Shown here: positions 56,730 to 64,000 of the stretch, piece by piece
Position numbering within the stretch: position 1 is the stretch's first letter
Layout: the number at the start of each line of letters is the position of its first letter
Source of the DNA: Ficedula albicollis
Lineage: Eukaryota > Chordata > Aves > Passeriformes > Muscicapidae
Direction: 5' to 3'
Assembly (NCBI RefSeq): GCF_000247815.1
Contig: NC_021681.1
Location: 4,612,914 to 4,676,913 of the forward strand
DNA: 64,000 nt
Notes under the pieces: model-generated
The model's input: the letters and a program-made list of their open reading frames with translations, nothing else
Database searches by the model: none
What the model was told of the DNA's origin: nothing
Made by a program: the position numbers and the translations under genes

Positions 56730-59700
56730 CTGGCCGCAGGTGCCCACGGCACGTCCCGCCTCAGGTCCTGCTGCAGCATCTCGGCCTGCCGCTCAAAGTC
56801 TTGCTCCAGGCTCTGCAGGCTGGAGTCCAGCTGGGCGAAGCGAGCCTCCAGCCGCAGCAGCCTGCTCTCCACTCTGCAAAACGACAGCGAGCCATTTCGG
56901 AGGGGTCTGGGGCTTTCCGCCGTCACCTGCATTGTCAGCAGCTCCCGACCCCCTTCTGGGGCTCTCCCAGACAACACCACTAAAAGTCAAGATTTATTGT
57001 CACTTCTTCCTTGGCCACATCTTCTTCTAGTGCAGAGATCTTAAAATCTCGAAATCCCAATTAGTATGTAGATATATCTGCGGCAAAACTAGATCTGTCT
57101 AGGCAAAATTAATATGTAGATATACCTGCAGCTCTCAATCATATACATGATAGGTGTTTCTCTAACGTATTTTGAGGTGATTTATGCTTTTATTTCTAAT
57201 TTCGTGGTCTTTTGAACCATTTTCATTTAACATTGAGCAGAACCTCTCATTACTCCTCTGGTTAAAAATTATGCAAATAATAAGCCACCTGCAGTGGTTT
57301 TTTTAATAGGACTGTCCTTCCATGGAACAACTGTGATAAAAACAGCTTGTGTTTATTAACTGCTTTTTCATTATTTGGTATGCCATATTATGAAATACCA
57401 TGTATCTCATATATGTACATGTACCATATGTTTCATATGAGATACATGGTCTGTATCTCATATAATGAAATATTTAATTTTTTGTGTTTTTCCCTATTTA
57501 AAATTGTAAATTATGAAGATAAGGTTTTGAGTTTTAAACCATTACATTTTTGCTGAAGAAAACTGCCTGGTTTAAAAGAACTTGCTGTGTTGAGACAAGG
57601 TACAAGGGAATGCAAATATTTATTTTTGTAACCATTTCTCTCTTTCCTGGAGATACAGGGTGTGCTGGGCTTCTGTCACTGTGGGGGGTTTTTGTAAAGA
57701 CAGTTTTCTCCATATTTTTCTCACTTACCTGTTTGACATCAAGGCATGTTCTTGAGAATCCTGAGGATCTGAAAGCTAATGTAAATAATTCAAAATAATT
57801 CAAATTTCCTTCCATAATACAGAACAGCTATCTCAGTACTATGTACTCAGTAGTGATTTATTAGCAGAACATCACCTACTCCTTAAAGAATTCTTTGTGA
57901 TTTTTTTTTTTGTTTTACTGGCAGAACTTCAGGCTGTATAAACTAACAATAACTACACTATCAGCAAATATTACTACCTACATATTTTCCTTTATCTTAT
58001 TTTTTTTCATTCCTAGTTTGCTCCACTCCTTGTTACTATTATTATTGTATTGTTTTAATGAGTTCTGAATTGTGACCTGCCTGTGTTAAGCATGTTTACT
58101 GCCCTACTTCGTGTATCTTTGGATGCACTTTTTGTAAGAACAAAAATACACAGCAGCTGGCGATGGCATTAAAAAATACAAAGCCAAACAAACCTTCAAA
58201 CATTTTTCCATTCTTTGACACATATGCCACGGAATTTTAATGCCTGTTGTTATAAGAGACGACCAAAAATGCCATTTTTTCCTGTCAGCAGTGCCTGCCT
58301 CTACTCCTGCCTCCCCCTTCTCCAAACCAAACCCTATTTTGCATTGTCTGCAGCTGACCTGAATGAGGAGAAAATAAAAATACTTCACCAGTGGCATATT
58401 TTATTTAGTATCCCCGACCTTAATGACTTTAATTCGTTGTCTGGCCGCTTGTGCAGATCCTTGTCTAACGATTTTCTCTTGTTTCCCCAGGCTTCCTCTG
58501 CAGCCTGGTGAAAAGCTCATCTTACTGCGGGTAGAACTCCTCATGCTGCAGCAAGAATTTTGGGACGAAAATAGAACTTTAATTGGAAAATTAGGCTGGT
58601 TTCATGTAGAAATGTAGGGAGTTCAGAAGGACTGGAAGGGCTGATGTGTCATAATTGGATCGAATCTGTCAGCACAGTGCAGAAACTGAGGTGAGGCGAG
58701 TCGGGTTTGCTGTGAATGACTTTCAGAGCTGGGCTGTCAGGTAATGAGTGCTCTTGCCGGTGAATTGCTCCCTGGTTTGCAGCTTTTTATCACGGTCCAT
58801 TCTCCAACTTCCTCCTCCACAAGTAAGAGTAAAGTTATCCAAGATCTTATCACTAATGCTACTCTCAGAGCAGCAGTAGTTTCTCAGCAGCCTTCAGTCC
58901 AACACTTTACTATTTGACCAGTTTTATCTCTTACTTTTTAAATTGCCTGTCTGTAAATTAATTCTGTATTTTTAAGCAGCTGCAACAAACATTTCAGCAT
59001 TTGCCAGTTTTGGATCTAAAAATGTCTGTCCAGTTATACCACGGTAGATCCATACATGATCTCCCACAGCTGTAACTGAATTCTGATAGACTGAGTGCTG
59101 CTGCCTCTTGATCTAAGTTTGGAATGAAAAGAGGAAGTATGGATTAAACCTCCTGCTTTCATTTCCATCATGGCCTCTGAACACTTTTTCCTTTAGTGTA
59201 AGTGAAGCTACCACTAAGTCAGTGACCTCTAACTGTGACTAGTGCACACACAAACCACATCCCCATTCTTTACCAGAAAGATTTTAAAATTCCCTTCTTG
59301 TTAGCACACAGAATATACTTGGAAGCCATGCAGTAGAAGGTCCAGCATTCCCACTTCTCTGGAAATGTGGTTCTATGTGACATCTTATTTCTGCTATTCA
59401 GGTATTTACAGAAAATGACATTTTAGAGCTGTCACATGGGTTTGATTTTCCAGGCCAGTGCAGCATCCCACACTTCTCCAAGCTCTCTCCATTCATTCAC
59501 TCCATGGTATGTTAGACACACACTTCTTCAAGCAGTTTCCCACAGAATTAATTTTCACTTTTTTCTTTCAGGAGTTGTTTCATCGTTTCTCCCTCTGGTC
59601 AGATCTCCAACAGCTACTTTTATGACTCTGTGAATCAGAGTCATAAAGGCTGTGGGTGAACCAGCAGTATGAACAGTATCTCAACAAGAGGAACAGTTTC

Positions 59701-61222
59701 TTTCCAGGTCTGTAATCTGTCTGTCTGTCAACACATAATAATTCATTTCCTAAGCATCCCATCAGCTGTGATACTCTGGATCCTTTTACTGCAGGTAAAC
59801 CACAGTTGTATGTATGACACCTGATTTGACTTTAAAATGTCTCAACACTGCATAGTTTGCCTTTAAATCTAATGTATTGTAGAATCCCAGAATGGTTTGG
59901 GTTGGAAGGACCTTAAAGCCCACCTCATTCCATCCCCTGCCACGGGCAGGGACACCTTCCACTAGCCCAGGTTGCTCCAAGCCCTGTCCAACCTGGCCTT
60001 GGACACTGCCAGGGATGGGGCTTCTGTGGGAAGCCTGTGCCAGGGCCTCAGCACCCTCACAGTAACATGAAAATCCACAGAGTGGGGCCAGTATCCTGCC
60101 TCTAACTGCTGAGAGTTTCAGCCCCTTTTTTGACTCTTTTTCCTGCAGATGCATGCTCCTATCTTTCTATCTGCTCTGACAGAGTCACCACCAGTGGTGC
60201 CTGCTGCTGCACAGCCGAGCACAGACCGGTGCCAGCAGGGGAGGCCGAGGCCGGATTGTTTTTCAGGAAGTCTGTGAACCTGTTGGCCACGTTCCTCTGC
60301 CAACTGCAGGCTTTGGAAATGGAGGGTGAATCAGTGTCCCCTGTGTCCTGATTCCCCAGTGATGGTGATTTGTTTTCCTTAAACTTACAAGAAAGGTCCA
60401 TTCTTGGGGCTTTTTTTGCTCATGATAACCACTTACTCCCTATTTTTGAACCCTCCAGACTCTGAGGCAAGGTCTGAAGAACAGAGGTTCACCTCAAATC
60501 TCTGATTAGAACAGCAAGCCTGAATTTCACAAAGTCACAGAATATATTGAGTTGGAAGGGATCCACAAGGATCCAGCTCCTGCCCCCCTCCCCAGCAATC
60601 CCACCTTGTGCCTGAGTGTGTTGTCCAAATGCTCCACAAGCTCCAGCAGCTTTGGTGCTGTGACATATCGTGGGGAGCCTGTTCAGTGCCCAACCACCCT
60701 CTGGGGGAAGAAGCTTTTTCTAATATCCAACCTCAACCTCTCCTGGCACAAGTTAAGGCCATTCCCTCAGGTCCTGTCACTGGCCACCACAGAGATCAGT
60801 GTCTGTCCCTCCTCCCCCACCTCAGTTGTAAACCTCAGTGAGGTCTCCCCTCAGGGCACTGAACAGACCAAGTGCCCTCAGTGCCTGGTGGCACTTCATG
60901 CAGCTGCAGGCCACGGGTGATGGAGCAACAGCCCAAATCCTGCAGCAAACAGCCAGGGAATGACCACCACCATGGAGCTGATGGCTCTGCCCCTCTTTCC
61001 TCCCCACTGAGTGAAGATTAAGCCTGTTCAAGAGCTCCTCCCTCCCCGTACACACACAGTGTCTATTCACACCATTGCCCACAGAAGTTTCCAGGGAAGC
61101 CCAGTGCTCAGGGATTGCCTGGTGTGGTGTCCCATGGCCCAGCCCTCCGTGCCCTCCCCAGCCCTGCAGCACCTGCTCAGTGTCTCGTTCAGGGAGCGCA
61201 GGGAGATGCTGCCTTTCGCCAT
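56730..61222 (-). CDS. SMCO1: SMCO1 (single-pass membrane, coiled-coil protein), 3' part missing
   Basis: SMCO1 is a small protein with a coiled coil and one membrane segment; its function is not established. Exon 1 is 61222-61173 (MAKGSISLRSLNETLS plus AG) with donor GTGCTG. Exon 2 is 56873-56730, entered through TTTTGCAG and leaving through GTGAGC. Phases agree: AG plus A gives Arg, then VESRLLRLEARFAQLDSSLQ. The first 64 residues have heptad leucines typical of a coiled coil and follow the start of human SMCO1 (SLKEAMKRVDHKLQALETQF). About 150 residues, including the membrane segment, are expected in a further exon, which is absent here, most likely because of the poly-C run. Position between RNF168 and WDR53, same strand, matches human 3q29 and strengthens the call. 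A true pseudogene is the alternative. Confidence 0.75.
57397..57450. repeat. Perfect 16-bp inverted repeat with 22-nt loop
   Basis: ACCATGTATCTCATAT at 57397-57412 is exactly complementary to ATATGAGATACATGGT at 57435-57450. The word TGTATCTCATATA recurs directly at 57452-57464. It lies in SMCO1 intron 1 in AT-rich DNA. It could be a chance AT palindrome, a small transposon remnant or a hairpin precursor. Confidence 0.8.
57500..59880 (-). other. SMCO1 intron 1, no other gene
   Basis: AT-rich intron. Short open frames have no recognisable domain. No RNA gene was recognised. Confidence 0.5.
59881..60065 (-). mobile_element. CR1 LINE fragment in SMCO1 intron 1
   Basis: AGAATGGTTTGGGTTGGAAG, CAGGGACACCTTCCACTAG and CTGGCCTTGGACACTGCCAG are the antisense CR1 3' end, well preserved. 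Confidence 0.85.
60533..60900 (-). mobile_element. CR1 LINE fragment in SMCO1 intron 1
   Basis: TTGAGTTGGAAGGGATCCAC, CTCTGGGGGAAGAAGC and CTAATATCCAACCTCAACC match the antisense strand of a CR1 subfamily different from the copy at 59881. Confidence 0.75.
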
Positions 61223-61344
61223 CTTCCTGGAGAACACCGAGAGAAGAAATAAAAGCCGGAGTGGGCTTGCTCCTTTCTTCTGTAGCTGGTAGCAACAGCA
61301 GGGACAGGGGATCCGAGTCCTGCAGGAGGTTGTTTGTTCCGAGG

Positions 61345-61353
61345 CTTTTTATA
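61345..61353 (-). promoter_or_regulatory. SMCO1: TATA box of SMCO1
   Basis: On the - strand TATAAAAAG lies about 125 bp upstream of the SMCO1 ATG (61222). This implies transcription starting near 61315-61320 and a leader of about 95 nt. The other promoters here are CpG-type, so SMCO1 is the one gene in the window with a tissue-restricted style of promoter. Inferred from motif and spacing. Confidence 0.5.
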
Positions 61354-61537
61354 GCCTGGTATCCAAATATAGGTCATGGATGCACCAACACACGTTCATG
61401 GACATATCACACGCTGAACCACACAGCCCAGCCTGACCCCTTCCTCTGCCCACTGATCCCATGTCTTCATAGGTGAACATTCACAGGTAACACAAAAGGG
61501 AGCAACTATGCTTTACTCCTTTTTTTTTTTTTTTTTT

Positions 61538-61538
<1 letters not shown>

Positions 61539-61590
<52 letters not shown>
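61539..61590. repeat. Poly-C run (52 nt) between two T runs, probable artefact
   Basis: C52 is flanked by T19 (61520-61538) and T21 (61591-61611). The likeliest true sequence is a single T homopolymer that was badly joined. Confidence 0.8.
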
Positions 61591-61887
61591 TTTTTTTTTT
61601 TTTTTTTTTTTCTCTGTTTTGGCTTCAATTTGGTGTTGCGCCCACTAGATGATGTCTTGGGCCAAAGTCTCCTGCTGGGAAATGCTGTACAAGCAGATTG
61701 CCTTTGTTTTTTTTAATTAAAAAGGTATGAAGGTAAAATCTGATTTGGATGAGAATGAGTTCTGTGTGGTTGCAGGGAGCTGCTTTGAGCAAAACCAAGA
61801 CAAGTGGAATCTCTTCCATAAAGGGTGGACAGAGGCAGCACAACTGGATAATGATTTTCTGGAGCTGGGGATGTAAAAAAAAAAAAA

Positions 61888-62068
<181 letters not shown>

Positions 62069-62091
62069 ATGTAAAAAAAAAAAAAAAAAAA

Positions 62092-63234
62092 GAGCTGGAA
62101 ATTTTTCCGTAATAATATGGGTCTGGAAACAGCCCAGCTGGTGAAACACAGCACGACAAACTCCCACCAGTGGAGCAAGTCCTCAGCCAGCACTAGGAAT
62201 TCAGGTCTGTGACAGGGTAAGGACAGCCCAGGAAAAAAAAAAACAAACCTTTATTTAAATTATTTGCCCATTTAATGGGAAATCCAGCATGAACTGAACA
62301 TGTCCAGAGCTGTAGCATTTCCACTTAGGTATTCCTACCTTCAATTTGCAAATGAAAGGAAGCTTCTAGCAAGCCAAATTCTGCTCATTGTGCTTCAAAG
62401 CTTTGGGAAGACAGGAAGTATTTGGGTAAGGAGAAGCTGTGCCTTTGGCCCTTCCTATTCCCCCATGATGGGGGTACAATACACTTTTTGACACAATTTT
62501 GTGTGAGTCTGGCACTATTAGAAAGAGTCTAAGGACAAGAGAACACTGAGAGAGAAAGCATTTATTAAGACAAGTGAAATAGTTCTGTTTCCCTGGGGTA
62601 CACAACTGACTGCTGACCCACCAAACAGGTGTAACAGTTCCCCTGCTCCTTCTTTTGCTGCAGTGAAAAAATTGGCAACCACAGGGAAACTCATTTGATT
62701 ACTCGTTAATTGATGCATCTCTAGTCTATGCAGCTGCTGACAGAGTGATGAAAACCAGATTCCACCATGACCAGTTTAAGCCAACTGGGACACAGCTTCA
62801 TGAGAAAAGTCACACAGAGCACTGCAGCAGCCCAAACCACATAGAGCTGAGCCAGTGACAGCCCTGCTTCTGTTCAGCAGCCTCACTCAGCATTGTGGGT
62901 GTCTCCTTAGCACTAATTTTCTCCTCCAGCATAATTACGTCAGCTTAGTCATGAACTAATGTTACCCCTAAAGACAGAGACCCGTTTTGCTGAAATTCAA
63001 GCAGCAAACTGCCAACCCTGCATGAGATAGTGGCTGTGAACATAACAGCCACAAAGAACCAGCACCAGGCCAGGGACACCACCAGTGCACAGCAAATCCC
63101 TTCCCCTTCCCAGTGAGCCAGAGGGGTTCACTGTCCAGTTCACTGTCAGTGGATGGAACTGGCTCTGAGAAGTGGTTTTATCCCCCAAACTTCTGTAAAC
63201 ACTTCAAGTGTTTTTAAGGCACCTTATAGGTGCC
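62092..63234. other. Intergenic sequence and WDR53 3' UTR
   Basis: No exon is recognised. The part next to 63234 is presumably WDR53 3' UTR on the - strand; a TTTATT near 62560 gives a possible - strand AATAAA. Confidence 0.45.
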
Positions 63235-63822
<588 letters not shown>

Positions 63823-64000
63823 CTAGCAAAAAAAAATAGGATGAATGAATAATTTGTGCATTTTACTTCAAATTGGATCTTTAATAGTACACTTTAATAG
63901 TACCACACTTCTTGCCCTAGCAGAGCAAAGGCTGTGCATGATTCCAAGAGGTGTAAGGAGTGGTTAAACTTGCCCTAATAAATGCAGCAAACCTTTCTGG

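Noticed and set aside
60159..60401. 80-codon - strand frame near a CR1 in SMCO1 intron 1
   Set aside because: Not recognisable and without clear splice sites that fit SMCO1 phases; probably noncoding.

Overview
The window is nuclear DNA from a bird, most likely a songbird. It has spliced vertebrate genes with GT/AG introns and CpG-rich promoters, many truncated CR1 LINE fragments, and LTRs of a type I associate with passerine genomes. I found no bacterial, viral or mobile-operon organisation and no new multi-gene system. The interesting content is gene structure, tandem repeats and clear signs of mis-assembly.

Layout, left to right. NEU4 (sialidase-4, + strand, 2188-5505, three coding exons, 493 aa) follows a CpG-rich promoter. 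Its last exon runs into a 78-bp VNTR that repeats the C-terminal codons and the stop. An ERV LTR (6872-7172) lies between NEU4 and the convergent gene TM4SF19 (- strand, 8478-10374, four exons, 205 aa). TM4SF19 has 23 identical 40-bp repeats starting just upstream of its start codon. Then come UBXN7 (- strand, 19649-44980, eleven coding exons), RNF168 (- strand, 49060-54505, six coding exons, 611 aa), SMCO1 (- strand, 56730-61222, two of about three coding exons visible) and the last exon of WDR53 (- strand, 63235-63822; the rest is beyond the right edge). TM4SF19-UBXN7-RNF168-SMCO1-WDR53, all on one strand, is the human 3q29 order. NEU4 is on human 2q37, so a synteny junction lies between NEU4 and TM4SF19.

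Roles. NEU4 trims sialic acid from glycoconjugates. TM4SF19 is an L6-family four-pass membrane protein. UBXN7 is a p97/VCP adaptor for ubiquitylated clients. RNF168 is the histone H2A ubiquitin ligase of the double-strand-break response. SMCO1 is an uncharacterised coiled-coil membrane protein. WDR53 is a WD40 protein. They are independent genes sharing a conserved neighbourhood, not a pathway, although UBXN7 and RNF168 both act in ubiquitin signalling.

Assembly quality. Seven pure poly-C runs (31 to 1076 nt), all C on the given strand, interrupt the sequence, mostly with the same sequence on both sides. Two of them appear to have replaced real coding sequence: most of UBXN7 exon 1 and the terminal exon of SMCO1. 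Two nearly perfect tandem duplications (778 bp across UBXN7 exon 9, 796 bp across the UBXN7 promoter and start codon) also look like assembly errors, or else very recent events.
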